The notes beneath the pieces were generated by a model. It saw only the letters and a program-made list of their open reading frames with translations, was not told the origin of the DNA and did no database searches. Below, piece by piece: positions 1 to 8,224 of a stretch of DNA of 29,087 nt. Every line of letters starts with the position of its first letter. Positions within the stretch are counted from its first letter, which is position 1. The stretch comes from DAOTTY01 sp964451095 (GTDB lineage Bacteria > Chloroflexota > Anaerolineae > Aggregatilineales > Phototrophicaceae). The stretch spans positions 1-29,087 of the forward strand of contig CAYVGI010000053.1 in NCBI GenBank assembly GCA_964451095.1, given 5' to 3'. The translations under genes were made by a program, and so were the position numbers.

Positions 1-849
1 GATGCTAATGAGGATACTGCTGTCATCAATGAAGGTGCTGCCTCCATTACCCAGGCAGACATTCTCGCCAGCAACGGCGTCATCCATGTGATTGACAATG
101 TGCTGCTGCCCCCGGTGGGTGACATGGACATGGCGATGGCGACCGAGGAAGCTATGATGGACGACATGGCGATGGCGACCGAGGAAGCTATGATGGACGA
201 CATGGACATGGCAACCGAGGAAGCTATGATGATGGCGACCGAAGAGGCTATGATGGACGACATGGACATGGCAACTGAAGAAGCAGATGCTAGCGACATT
301 GTGAGCGTTGCCAGTTCCCTGCCGAACTTCACCACGCTGGTTGCAGCAGTAGAAGCAGCAGAGCTTGTAGAACCGCTGACCGAAAGCGAGTTCACGGTGT
401 TCGCACCCACCAATGGCGCGTTCGAGACGCTGCTGACGTCAATGGACATGAGCGCAGAGGAACTGCTTGCCCAAACTGACCTGCTGACGAGCGTACTTAC
501 CTACCACGTGGTAGAGGGCACCTTCACTGCGGATGACCTTACGAACCTGATTATTGAGGGCGAAGGCTTCGCTACGCTGCCCACGCTGCAAGGTGGCGAG
601 CTAACGTTTAGCTTCAATGATGAAGACCTTATCATCATCAACGATGGTGCCGCCTCCGTCGTACAGGCAGATGTCGCTGCTAGCAACGGTGTGATCCATG
701 TGCTGGATAACGTGTTGCTGCCCCCGGTAGACATGACGCCTGCTACTGAGGAAGCTATGGAAATGGAGATGGAAGAAGACATGGAGTCCATGGAAATGGA
801 AGAGGACATGGACGACATGGACATGGAAGGCACCGAAGAGGCAAGCTAG
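1..849 (+). CDS. Tandem FAS1 (fasciclin) domain surface protein, 5' partial
   Basis: The reading frame is open from base 1, so the N-terminus lies outside the window. Bases 1-117 encode the tail of a first FAS1 domain, ending in the conserved ASNGVIHVIDNVLLPP segment. A Met/Glu/Asp/Thr-rich repeat linker follows (about 121-290). A complete second FAS1 domain occupies about 295-735, with the FTVFAPTNGAF (H1-type) segment, the central YHVV and the ASNGVIHVLDNVLLPP (H2-type) segment. The protein ends in a strongly acidic Met-rich tail and TAG at 847-849. FAS1 domains are extracellular adhesion or ligand-binding modules, so a secreted or envelope protein is expected. The signal peptide would be upstream of the window. 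The near-identical ends of the two domains point to an internal duplication. No LPXTG-like sorting motif or C-terminal membrane anchor is present. Family call is secure; biological role unknown. Confidence 0.93.
   Translation, partial: DANEDTAVINEGAASITQADILASNGVIHVIDNVLLPPVGDMDMAMATEEAMMDDMAMATEEAMMDDMDMATEEAMMMATEEAMMDDMDMATEEADASDIVSVASSLPNFTTLVAAVEAAELVEPLTESEFTVFAPTNGAFETLLTSMDMSAEELLAQTDLLTSVLTYHVVEGTFTADDLTNLIIEGEGFATLPTLQGGELTFSFNDEDLIIINDGAASVVQADVAASNGVIHVLDNVLLPPVDMTPATEEAMEMEMEEDMESMEMEEDMDDMDMEGTEEAS
136..290 (+). repeat. In-frame Met/Glu/Asp linker repeat, 36-bp period
   Basis: Five copies of a unit beginning ATGGC(G/A)AC(C/T)GA(G/A)GA(A/G)GC start at 136, 172, 208, 232 and 268. 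Spacings are 36, 36, 24 and 36 bp, so one unit is 12 bp short. Each full unit encodes a 12-residue MATEEAMMDDM(A/D)-type peptide. All length changes are multiples of 3, which keeps the frame and is consistent with slippage or unequal exchange in a flexible linker between two FAS1 domains. Confidence 0.9.
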
Positions 850-865
850 CCCCCGCCACGAATGG

Positions 866-887
866 GATGAGGGTTCTACCCCTCGTC
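866..887. terminator. Hairpin between convergent genes
   Basis: GATGAGGG (866-873) and CCCTCGTC (880-887) form an 8-bp stem, including one G-T wobble, around the loop TTCTAC. It lies between the FAS1 stop (849) and the kinase stop (895), where a bidirectional terminator is expected. No T-run follows on either side, so its efficiency as an intrinsic terminator is uncertain. Confidence 0.45.
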
Positions 888-894
888 CTACCCG

Positions 895-2919
895 CTACCT
901 GTAATTTGGCACGGGCAGCGGTTCCAGCGGCAGCTTCACCAGGAACTGTGTGCCCACGCCTTCCTCACTCTCAAACGAGATTTCCCCGCCCAGCGCATCT
1001 ACCGCCTGCTTGACAATTGCCAAGCCCAACCCCGTCCCGTTGACGCCCCCCACATTCGTCGCCCGGTGGAACACATCGAACAAACGCTTCTGGTCTTCCT
1101 CTGGTATGCCAATGCCCTCATCACTCACCAGCGCAATAAAACTGGTATCGTCGCACGCATAGCTGAGTGACACTGGCGCGTCTGCCGGGGAGTATTTCAT
1201 TGCATTGGCAAGCAGGTTGCCAAAGATGTGCTGTAGCAATGTCTCATCGCTGAGCATGTTGCTGTTTGCACGCTCGCCCACCAGTTCGATGGGCACATGG
1301 TCTGGGTGTGCCATGTTCACCTGCTCCGCGATGGTTCGGATCACATCCACGATCTGCACAGGCTCTAGCTTCAGTTCGTGCCCAACCATCTCCCCCTTGC
1401 TGATGAACATAACATCTTCCAACAGCCACGTGAGGTGAGACACCTGCTTTTCAATGGTCTGCAACCGATCAAGAATTTGTTCGCTGCTCAGCATGTGGCG
1501 TTTGAGCCGTAAAATGCCTGTTGATGTGAGGATCACCGCCAGCGGCGTGCGGAATTCGTGCGACACCATGGACACAAACGTCGATTTCATCCGGTTAAGC
1601 TGGCGCTCGCGTTCCAATGCCGCCTGGAGTTCGTCCTGCTGGTGCTTGCGGTGGGTGTAGTCTTCCACAGTGAACACGACTTTGCTCACTTCGCCGTGCT
1701 CATCCAGGATGGGAGCGCCATTAATGGACAAATACACTTTGCGCCCGTCAGACCACTCAATCGCCTGGCGCACTTCCCACACGGGTCGCTTGGTGCGCAT
1801 CACCTGCACAAACGGCTGCTCGTCGTCGGGGAAGGGGTTGCCGTCGTAGTCGGTGTGTTTCCAGTCCGGCGCGTCGTACGTGCGTGAGGTAATATCCGAG
1901 CGGCTTGTGCCGTGGATATCTTCCGCCCGCTTGTTGGCAAAAATGATGTTACCTTCTCGGTCAACGACGGTAATGCTGGACGGGCTGGTTTGCATCACGC
2001 GGGAGAGCAGGTCGTGCTCTGTGCGAAGGCGCTCCTCGTAGTCCCGCTGCTGGGTCACATCCCGCGAGATCGTCACCAGATTGACAACGTCGCCGTTTTC
2101 ATCAAGAACTGGGTTGGTGCGCGTTTCCATCCAGATGTAGCTGCCATCCTTCTTACGAAAGCGAAACGTAATCGCGCGCTCGTGTGACATCGTTCGGCTG
2201 GCGTTGTGGTGCGCTTGAATGTCGGCGATATCATCCGGGTGAAAATAATCGTACGGGTTTTTGCCCAGCACTTCCTCCGGCTCGTAACCACCTATGCGCC
2301 GCATAGACGGGCTGATGTACAGGATGGTGCCGTCGGGTTCGTGCAGCGATATCATGTCGGTTGCGTTTTCGGTGAGCAGCTCGAAAATAGCACTTTGCTC
2401 GCGCTCTCTCGCTTCGCGTTGCTTACGCTCGCTAACGTCACGCAGCACGGCGGCGTAGTACATGGTGCCATCTGGCGCGATGTGCTTCAAAATAGATGCT
2501 TCAATGGAGAACAGGTCGCCGTTTTTGTGCTTTCCACGGACTTCTGTGCGTGCTGCCATGTGACGGGACATCTCTGGCGCTTGTGAAAAGCGGCGCAGGT
2601 ACGACGGATGCGCCGATACTGTATCGGTCGGCAGCAGTGTGTCCAGCGGGCGACCGAGAATTTCACCTCGTGTGTAGCCAAACATCTGCTGGGCACCCAG
2701 GTTGAAGGCGACAATCGTCTGCTCATCATCAACGGCAACCACCGCATCAGCAGCAATTTCAAGCGCTCCCAATGAGAGGCTGTCCGAAGTGTTGGGGTTA
2801 TCTAGCAGCGTTTCTAGCAGGGTTTCGACGGAGGTGTGCTGTGCCGCTGCCAGCGTTTGCAGCCGCTCAAGGAGTTCGTCGTTAATGTGCAGGTTGCCCA
2901 TGTGTGGGTACTTGCTCAC
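895..2919 (-). CDS. PAS-domain sensor histidine kinase with RHH-like N-terminus
   Basis: Predicted soluble kinase with no membrane segments. In the longest frame (687 residues, GTG at 2958) there are three PAS/PAC modules at about 62-175, 190-305 and 315-435. They are followed by the HisKA H-box SHEFRTP with phosphoacceptor His467, the N-box (NLLANAMKYS, Asn581-Asn585), the G1 box DEGIGIP (613) and the G2 box NGTGLGLA (640). The start chosen is GTG at 2919, preceded by AAGGAGAG; ATG at 2901 (MGNLHIND) is equally possible. The first residues after ATG 2901 resemble a ribbon-helix-helix strand plus helices. There is no receiver domain and no adjacent response regulator. It is convergent with the FAS1 gene. 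Kinase function is secure; ligand and partner are unknown. Confidence 0.93.
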   Translation of the reverse strand: MSKYPHMGNLHINDELLERLQTLAAAQHTSVETLLETLLDNPNTSDSLSLGALEIAADAVVAVDDEQTIVAFNLGAQQMFGYTRGEILGRPLDTLLPTDTVSAHPSYLRRFSQAPEMSRHMAARTEVRGKHKNGDLFSIEASILKHIAPDGTMYYAAVLRDVSERKQREAREREQSAIFELLTENATDMISLHEPDGTILYISPSMRRIGGYEPEEVLGKNPYDYFHPDDIADIQAHHNASRTMSHERAITFRFRKKDGSYIWMETRTNPVLDENGDVVNLVTISRDVTQQRDYEERLRTEHDLLSRVMQTSPSSITVVDREGNIIFANKRAEDIHGTSRSDITSRTYDAPDWKHTDYDGNPFPDDEQPFVQVMRTKRPVWEVRQAIEWSDGRKVYLSINGAPILDEHGEVSKVVFTVEDYTHRKHQQDELQAALERERQLNRMKSTFVSMVSHEFRTPLAVILTSTGILRLKRHMLSSEQILDRLQTIEKQVSHLTWLLEDVMFISKGEMVGHELKLEPVQIVDVIRTIAEQVNMAHPDHVPIELVGERANSNMLSDETLLQHIFGNLLANAMKYSPADAPVSLSYACDDTSFIALVSDEGIGIPEEDQKRLFDVFHRATNVGGVNGTGLGLAIVKQAVDALGGEISFESEEGVGTQFLVKLPLEPLPVPNYR

Positions 2920-3115
2920 CTCTCTCCTTACTGTAAAGGGGGTACCACGCACCAGCACGCGGTTTTATCGCAATCGGTATAAAGTGTAACACAGCTTGCT
3001 ACGCAGCAAACCGCACAGCATCCAATAAGTACAACTCCTAATCATCGCATAACCTACTGGTAGGCGCTCGTCACGCAGGTCAATCCCCCGCGAAAGCACC
3101 ACTACTGGCGTGACA

Positions 3116-3772
3116 TCACATTGGCTCTGCGATCACCACCAGGCGCGTATCGTACACGTTGCGCAGGAAGTTGTAGTCGGCACACGTAATGAGCGTGAGC
3201 ACAGATGTATCGGTCGGTTGCACCACGCTCAGGTCGTCGGGCTGCACACTGCGGGTTTCCCGCACGCGGTAGCGATGTTCCTGCTCATTTGCCGTGAGCA
3301 CAACCTCATCCCCAACGGAAACATCCCCCAGCGCGGCGAACACACCCTGCCGCCCGTCTGCCATCTCTACGTGCCCGCTCAGCACCACGTTGCCGGGCTG
3401 CCCCAACCACGCCGTGCCCTGCAAATAGCCCACATACGTGCCCAAATGCGTCACATCCCACGTGTTCCCCCGGATAATCGCAGTGATGACCTCTCCGTAG
3501 ATGCCAACGGACGGGATAAACACCGATCCCATCACAGGTGACGCTGCCGGCGCGTCCGTGGGGTCTAGGGGTGCTAGCGCTGCGCTCATCGGGGTGAGTG
3601 GTGGCGTGGGCAACCCGGCGACAGGCGCGGCAGTGGGTGTGCCAGGCGGTTGGATGATTTGTGAGAGACGGAGGTGATCAAACGTAAAGAAGCCCACACC
3701 AACAAGCATACCAAGCACAATTAGTGTGATAAATGTTCTCGCTGGTGTGGCGCCTCTGGAGCGATACAGCAT
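3116..3772 (-). CDS. Sortase (class D/E-like transpeptidase)
   Basis: 218-residue protein with an N-terminal membrane segment at about residues 12-31, a Pro/Ala/Thr-rich spacer (about 41-78) and a C-terminal sortase beta-barrel. The catalytic set is visible: His134 in VVLSGH, Cys197 in TLITC and a conserved Arg in VYDTR (Arg210). Sortases are membrane-tethered cysteine transpeptidases that cleave sorting signals and attach proteins to envelope components or assemble pilins. The ATG at 3772 starts translation; the Shine-Dalgarno is weak. No protein in this window carries an obvious LPXTG-type signal, so its substrate must be encoded elsewhere. The exact class is inferred from the short spacer and TLxTC context and is not certain. 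Confidence 0.9.
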   Translation of the reverse strand: MLYRSRGATPARTFITLIVLGMLVGVGFFTFDHLRLSQIIQPPGTPTAAPVAGLPTPPLTPMSAALAPLDPTDAPAASPVMGSVFIPSVGIYGEVITAIIRGNTWDVTHLGTYVGYLQGTAWLGQPGNVVLSGHVEMADGRQGVFAALGDVSVGDEVVLTANEQEHRYRVRETRSVQPDDLSVVQPTDTSVLTLITCADYNFLRNVYDTRLVVIAEPM

Positions 3773-4078
3773 GATGATGACCTATCCCTAATCTAATCGA
3801 ATAACTTAAGATGTCAAACAAATTTTACGGCATTCACAATTTTTGTCTGTTTATATGAAAAACTGTCATCAATATGCTAGCTTTAGGTGCGTTTTTGCGC
3901 CAGCGAGTGCCCCATATCAACTTGGTTAGAACATCGTATCGGGCAGGTACGGCAGGCAGCACCCTGGCAGAAGCAGCTAAAGCGTAGCCTAATCGTTGCC
4001 CGCGCGGCATGGCAAAGCCACACTGCCTATGTAATAATGCCCGTGATGCGCAATATGAGAAGAGGTTAAGCGCCCACC
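3773..4078. other. Divergent intergenic region, sortase / C39 peptidase
   Basis: 306 bp between two divergent starts. It is AT-rich near 3800-3870 and holds the sortase promoter candidate. Towards 4079 no convincing -35/-10 pair was found for the peptidase gene; TAATAAT near 4031 is a possible -10. Short frames here lack coding character. No RNA gene or repeat was recognised. Confidence 0.6.
3790..3817 (-). promoter_or_regulatory. Candidate sigma70-type promoter for the sortase gene
   Basis: On the minus strand TTGACA (3812-3817) is followed after 16 nt by TAGATT (3790-3795), 18 bp upstream of the sortase ATG. The -35 is a perfect consensus and the -10 matches at 4 of 6 positions. Confidence 0.5.
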
Positions 4079-5185
4079 ATGACCCAAACCCACACGACAA
4101 CCATTCAGCGTTTGATCGCGTTAGGGGCAGTTTTGCTCGCCGCTGTGCTTGTGCCCGGCGCACTCGCCCAGGAAACCGACGACCAACAGAGCGGCACATC
4201 CACCACCCTGCTTGCGCCCGGCGAGCTGCTGCCCGGTGCCTACAGCATGGGCGGCTTCCGCTATGAGGCACAGGGCTGGAATAACTGCGGACCCGCCACA
4301 CTCACGATGGGGCTAAGCTACTTCGGCTATGCAGACAACCAGAACGTTGCGGCAACGTGGCTGAAGCCGGACTACGAGGACAAGAACGTTAGCCCATGGC
4401 AGATGGTGGACTACGTGAACAACCACACCAGCATCGGTGTGCAGGCAACCAAGCGCTATGGCGGCACCCTGGACACACTCAAGACGCTGATTTCCAATGA
4501 GTTCCCCGTGCTGATTGAAGCTGGCTACGACCCGCCGCCGCACGACCTCGGCTGGATGGGGCACTACCTGCTGATGAAGGGCTACGATGATAGCACCAGC
4601 ACGTTTATCACCAATGACAGCTACGACGGCGAGAACTACCCCTACGCCTACACGGAAATAGCAGACAAGTGGAAGCACTTCAACTACGTCTACATTGTGC
4701 TGTACCCGATTGAGCGCCAGCCCGAACTCATGGCGCTGCTGGGCACAGACGCCGACGAGGTCGTCAACGTGCAAAACGCGCTCACCAAAGCGCAGCAAGA
4801 CGCCACCGCCAACCCGCAAGACCCATTCGCGTGGTTCAACATCGGCAGCAATTACGTCATGCAGGGCAACTACGAGTTCGCTGCTGCTGCCTACGACGAA
4901 GCACGCAAGCACGGGCTGCCCTGGCGTATGTTGTGGTATCAGTTCGGTCCGTTTGAGGCGTACAACGCCGTCGGGCGCTACCAGGACGTGATTGACCTGG
5001 CGCAGGCGAACCTCAACGACGGCGGCGGGCAGTACGTAGAGGAAACGTACTACTATGCAGGCGTCGCACGGGAAGGGCTGGGCGAAGTGGAACGTGCCCT
5101 GACCAACTACAACTCCGCGCTGCAATTTAACCCGAACTTCGACCCCGCACGCGAGGCACGCGACCGCATCCTAACGACGGGCTAG
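4079..5185 (+). CDS. Secreted C39-like cysteine peptidase with C-terminal TPRs
   Basis: 368 residues. A classical signal peptide (hydrophobic residues about 11-30, ALA-QE cleavage near 30/31) is followed by a peptidase C39-like domain at about 55-210. The catalytic candidates are Cys70 in NNCGPATLTM, His162 in GHYLLMKGYD and Asn179/Asp180 in ITNDSY. Two or more TPR-like helical repeats follow at about 245-360 (AWFNIGSNYVMQGNYEFAAAAYDEA; AGVAREGLGEVERALTNYNSALQFNP). C39-type domains in secreted proteins of this kind cleave peptides outside the cytoplasm, and no ABC transporter is fused. The TPRs probably bind a protein partner. It is encoded divergently from the sortase, so both may serve the envelope. 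Fold call is confident; substrate unknown. Confidence 0.88.
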   Translation: MTQTHTTTIQRLIALGAVLLAAVLVPGALAQETDDQQSGTSTTLLAPGELLPGAYSMGGFRYEAQGWNNCGPATLTMGLSYFGYADNQNVAATWLKPDYEDKNVSPWQMVDYVNNHTSIGVQATKRYGGTLDTLKTLISNEFPVLIEAGYDPPPHDLGWMGHYLLMKGYDDSTSTFITNDSYDGENYPYAYTEIADKWKHFNYVYIVLYPIERQPELMALLGTDADEVVNVQNALTKAQQDATANPQDPFAWFNIGSNYVMQGNYEFAAAAYDEARKHGLPWRMLWYQFGPFEAYNAVGRYQDVIDLAQANLNDGGGQYVEETYYYAGVAREGLGEVERALTNYNSALQFNPNFDPAREARDRILTTG

Positions 5186-5197
5186 GTCGCCTCGGCA

Positions 5198-5221
5198 GAG
5201 GGCGGCGAAAGTGCCGCCCTC
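5198..5221. terminator. Strong GC hairpin between convergent genes
   Basis: GAGGGCGGC (5198-5206) and GCCGCCCTC (5213-5221) form a perfect 9-bp stem with loop GAAAGT, 13 bp after the peptidase stop and 19 bp before the end of the converging glycosyltransferase gene. It can fold from either strand. A downstream T-tract is absent, so Rho-independent termination is likely but not proven. Confidence 0.6.
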
Positions 5222-5239
5222 AACACAGCTCAAGTAACC

Positions 5240-6748
5240 TTAACCACTCACTTCACGCAGGCGCTGTTCGCTGGCGCTTTGCGCGTGCTCCAGCAGGTGA
5301 TGCAGCATCGGGCGCGGACGCGCCACCACCGCCATCTGGTAGGCGAACAATCCCTTCGAGAACACATTCAGCATCCCGTTTAGCGAGAGCAAAAAGCGTG
5401 ACACCGCATTATCCCCAACGGCAAGCGGGTACGGCGCGGGGATGGCGTGCACCTCCAATACGTCGTAGCCCGTGGAGCGCAGCGTGCGTTCCAGGCTGCC
5501 AAACGTAAACAGGCGGCGGTGGTCACGATCTAGAATGCCCTTTTTGCCATAGTTAAACTGCCCCAGCAGCAGCCCAAACCGCACCACAAAAAACGCCACG
5601 TTCCCCGTTGTAATTAGCAGCGTGGGCGGGTTATCCGCCGCGTAGTGGCTGCGCAACCGCAGCAAGAACGCCTCCGGGTCTCGCAGGTGCTCGATGATGT
5701 CCAGCATGAGCACCAATTCAACGTCGGCGTCTTCGGTCGTCACATCGTAGTCTTCTACCTCGGATTGGATGGTGCGCACGGAATACTGCTCAGTCGCCGG
5801 GTGAATGAAGCGGTCAACCGATGTGACCTTTGCGCCGCGCTCGTGCAGCGCTTTGGTCATGTAGCCCGGTCCGCTGCCCACATCCAAAATCCGCATCCCT
5901 GCCCGCACCCGGTCTAGCGCGAACTGGTGGCTGCTGGGGTAGCCCAGCTTGAGCGTGTAGTACTCGTTCGTCTGGTCATAGTCAAACTTGCGGTCGTACA
6001 GCAGTCCGCGCGGCGTCAACCGGGACTGAATCGTGGTGCCGATAATCAGCGCGGCGTAGCGCCAGCCGTTCACACGAGAGATTTCATCACCGTAGAACGT
6101 GGGAATGGGGATTTCTTTGATGCGCTGCCCGGTGTCCAACATCTGAATGATGATGTCTGTGTCGAAGTCGAAGTAGTCGCTGTTGTAGGCGAATGGCACC
6201 GCCCGCAGCGCTGCTGTGCTGTACGCCCGGTAGCCTGTGTGGAACTCGCTGAGGTCGCTGCCCAGGATGAGGTTTTGCGCGGTGGTCAAAATCTGATTGC
6301 CCACCCACTTGTACAGCGGCATTTTGCCCTTTAGCGCATCAAAGCGGTTCATCATGCGGCTGCCAAACACCACATCTGCCTCCCCGCTGATGAGCGGGCG
6401 TATCATCTCGTCCAGGTATTCCGGCGCGTACTGTCCATCGCCGTGCAGCAGCACCACCGCGTCGAAGCCGTTTTCCAGCGCGTAGTAGTAACCAATCTTC
6501 TGGTTGCCGCCGTAGCCCTGGTTCACCGGGTTGTACAGCACCGTCACGTTGGTATTTGGGTAGCGGCGGCGCCATGCGTCTGCTCGGTGGAAGGTCTCGT
6601 CCTGCGATTGGTCGTCGATAACCAGCACTTCCAGGTCGTAGTCCGGGTTGTGCCACACATCCTGCGGGATGCGATCCAGCACAGATTCAATGAACGCCTC
6701 TGCGTTGTAACTCACGATGAAGATAAGAACTTTAGCTTTGCCCTGCAC
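5240..6748 (-). CDS. Bifunctional GT2 glycosyltransferase / SAM methyltransferase
   Basis: 502 residues, GTG start with GAGGA six nt upstream. Residues 5-245 are a GT-A family 2 glycosyltransferase of the DPM1/polyprenyl-phosphate sugar transferase type: IVSYN at 11-15, VIDDQS at 43-48, and metal-binding DGQ at 104-106 in LLHGDGQYAPEY. Residues about 255-475 are a class I methyltransferase with SAM motif ILDVGSGPGY (287-296) and the LDIIEHL segment (349-355). The N-terminal half should transfer a sugar from a nucleotide donor, perhaps to a lipid carrier or a glycan. The fused half would methylate the same product or pathway intermediate. There are no clear transmembrane helices of the kind found in GtrB-type proteins. 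It is divergent from the GTPase gene. The individual domains are secure; acceptor and donor are unknown. Confidence 0.92.
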   Translation of the reverse strand: MQGKAKVLIFIVSYNAEAFIESVLDRIPQDVWHNPDYDLEVLVIDDQSQDETFHRADAWRRRYPNTNVTVLYNPVNQGYGGNQKIGYYYALENGFDAVVLLHGDGQYAPEYLDEMIRPLISGEADVVFGSRMMNRFDALKGKMPLYKWVGNQILTTAQNLILGSDLSEFHTGYRAYSTAALRAVPFAYNSDYFDFDTDIIIQMLDTGQRIKEIPIPTFYGDEISRVNGWRYAALIIGTTIQSRLTPRGLLYDRKFDYDQTNEYYTLKLGYPSSHQFALDRVRAGMRILDVGSGPGYMTKALHERGAKVTSVDRFIHPATEQYSVRTIQSEVEDYDVTTEDADVELVLMLDIIEHLRDPEAFLLRLRSHYAADNPPTLLITTGNVAFFVVRFGLLLGQFNYGKKGILDRDHRRLFTFGSLERTLRSTGYDVLEVHAIPAPYPLAVGDNAVSRFLLSLNGMLNVFSKGLFAYQMAVVARPRPMLHHLLEHAQSASEQRLREVSG

Positions 6749-6999
6749 AGCACTTCCTCGTCAATGCAAAATTGATGATACGTCTAAGATACCCAATGTG
6801 ACGGTGTTTCGCATGAGCTGTTTTGGTCTATTCCCAATGGAAGTCGGCGCTCGGTTTGATTTGGTTAGGTTTTTGCATGAAAGATGTAAAAATATTACAG
6901 AAACCGCGTGAAAGCTGCACAAAATCATGGTGTGGGCGCGTATTGGCAGTACAATGAGATCAATTATCGTCGGGTATAGCATTCACCGGAAGGTGCTTT

Positions 7000-7515
7000 A
7001 TGACTGCCGCACAAACCCAGATCGAAACAATGAATATCGGTGTGTTGGGCTTGTATGGCTCCGGCAAGACGACCTTCATCAACACTATCAGCCAGCGCAC
7101 CGCCAAGCGCGGCGAGGGCATGGCGCAGTGGTACTATGGGCAGGTCGCGGCAGACCCCGCCCTGATGTTGCAGTTTCTAGAGCCACCCAGCGCAGAGCGA
7201 TTCGACTTTATCTGGCTGCGTGACCTGATCGAGGGGTTGGACGTACACGGCTACATCGTCATGGTAGACAGCACCAAGCCGGAAACCTTTGGCGAGTTTA
7301 TCAGCGTGCTCTACACCATCCGCGCCCAGCACGACAACATCCCCATCATCATCGCTGCGAACAAGCAAAATCACTACCGCGCATGGAGCACAAACGACCT
7401 GCGCGTGATGCTGCGCATTAGTGATGACATACCCATCATGCCGTGCATCGCCACAGACGGTGAAGTGGTCAAGAACACCGTCTTACGCTTGATGTACATG
7501 ATCTTCGACAGCTAA
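7000..7515 (+). CDS. MglA/Ras-like small GTPase, divergent
   Basis: 171 residues; ATG preceded by GGAAGG at suitable distance. The Walker A/G1 motif GLYGSGKTT is at 17-25 and the base-recognition segment AANKQN at 119-124 stands for NKxD. The G3 DxxG switch II element is not recognisable: the corresponding region reads RFDFIWLRDLIEGLDVHGYIVMVD (about 67-90). The length and overall plan fit the short GTP-binding proteins related to MglA and Rab-like GTPases found in bacteria, where they act as polarity or signalling switches. No Roadblock/LC7 (MglB-type) partner is encoded nearby. Nucleotide binding is well supported; hydrolysis and function are uncertain. Confidence 0.8.
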   Translation: MTAAQTQIETMNIGVLGLYGSGKTTFINTISQRTAKRGEGMAQWYYGQVAADPALMLQFLEPPSAERFDFIWLRDLIEGLDVHGYIVMVDSTKPETFGEFISVLYTIRAQHDNIPIIIAANKQNHYRAWSTNDLRVMLRISDDIPIMPCIATDGEVVKNTVLRLMYMIFDS

Positions 7516-7553
7516 ATTCCGTCTGCACGTGCCCTAGCCGCAACCTGGCCCGG

Positions 7554-8183
7554 TTACTCGGTCAGCGCCGCTGCCTTCTCCTTCCACACAAGGTCAGTCG
7601 CGGGCGTCCACGCATATTCCATTTCTGTCAGCGTTTTCGCCAGCACATCATCCCCCAGCAGCTTACGCACCAAATACAGAGACAGGTCAATGCCTGCGCT
7701 GATGCCGCCCGCCGTGAGCACTTTGCCGTTGTCGGTATAGCGCTGGTCAGCCAAGACGGTAGTGTTTTCACTCACCAGTGACCGCAGATGGTCAATGCTG
7801 CCGTGGTGCGTCGTGACGGTTAGCCCGTCCAGCAGCCCGGTTTTGCCCAACGGCAACGCACCCGTACACACAGACACCATGTGTTCAACCTGCTCGTGCT
7901 GTTCCCGTAGCCATTCCAGAATATGGGGTTTGTCCAGCAGCGCCCGTGCCCCTCTACCACCGGGAATCACGAGCACCTGTGCAGGTGGCATCGTGTAGAT
8001 GCTGTAGTTGGGGTTCACGCTGAACTGCCCGCGTGTACGAACGGGCGCGGTGCTCTCCGCCACGGTGAACACATTAAACGGCGTGGGGTCGTTTTTCTCC
8101 CCAGTCACGTTAAACACCTCGTACGGACCGGCAAAATCCAGTACTTCAACCTGATCGAAAACCAGAATGGCAACATGGCGCAT
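7554..8183 (-). CDS. DJ-1/PfpI family protein (GlxA/isonitrile hydratase-like, no HTH)
   Basis: 209 residues. The ATG at 8183 is chosen because GAGGAG sits seven nt upstream and the protein then begins MRHVAILVFDQVEVLDFAGPY, the normal start of the family. The open frame extends to 8513 but that part is low-complexity and overlaps the SDR. The nucleophile elbow is VCTGALPLG with Cys106, preceded by VLVIPGG (71-76) and followed by THHGSIDHL and AGGISAGIDLSLYL. This is the amidase-like domain of GlxA-type regulators and isonitrile hydratases; the C-terminal AraC helix-turn-helix is absent, so an enzyme is more likely than a regulator. It lies 142 bp after the SDR and may be the last gene of the PadR cluster, with its own promoter candidate. 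Confidence 0.9.
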   Translation of the reverse strand: MRHVAILVFDQVEVLDFAGPYEVFNVTGEKNDPTPFNVFTVAESTAPVRTRGQFSVNPNYSIYTMPPAQVLVIPGGRGARALLDKPHILEWLREQHEQVEHMVSVCTGALPLGKTGLLDGLTVTTHHGSIDHLRSLVSENTTVLADQRYTDNGKVLTAGGISAGIDLSLYLVRKLLGDDVLAKTLTEMEYAWTPATDLVWKEKAAALTE

Positions 8184-8224
8184 GGGATAGCTCCTCTTAG
8201 GCACAGTATTGAAATTGTCCCAGG

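Noticed and set aside
121..290. CRISPR-like regular repeats
   Set aside because: Repeats are contiguous, in-frame and coding (MATEEAMMDD), with no spacers.
3834..4301. 155-residue minus-strand frame across the sortase/peptidase gap
   Set aside because: Arg/Ser/Cys-rich composition, overlaps the secure peptidase start, no family.
4313..5125. 270-residue minus-strand frame opposite the C39 peptidase
   Set aside because: Antisense to a gene with signal peptide, catalytic motif and TPRs; no Shine-Dalgarno.
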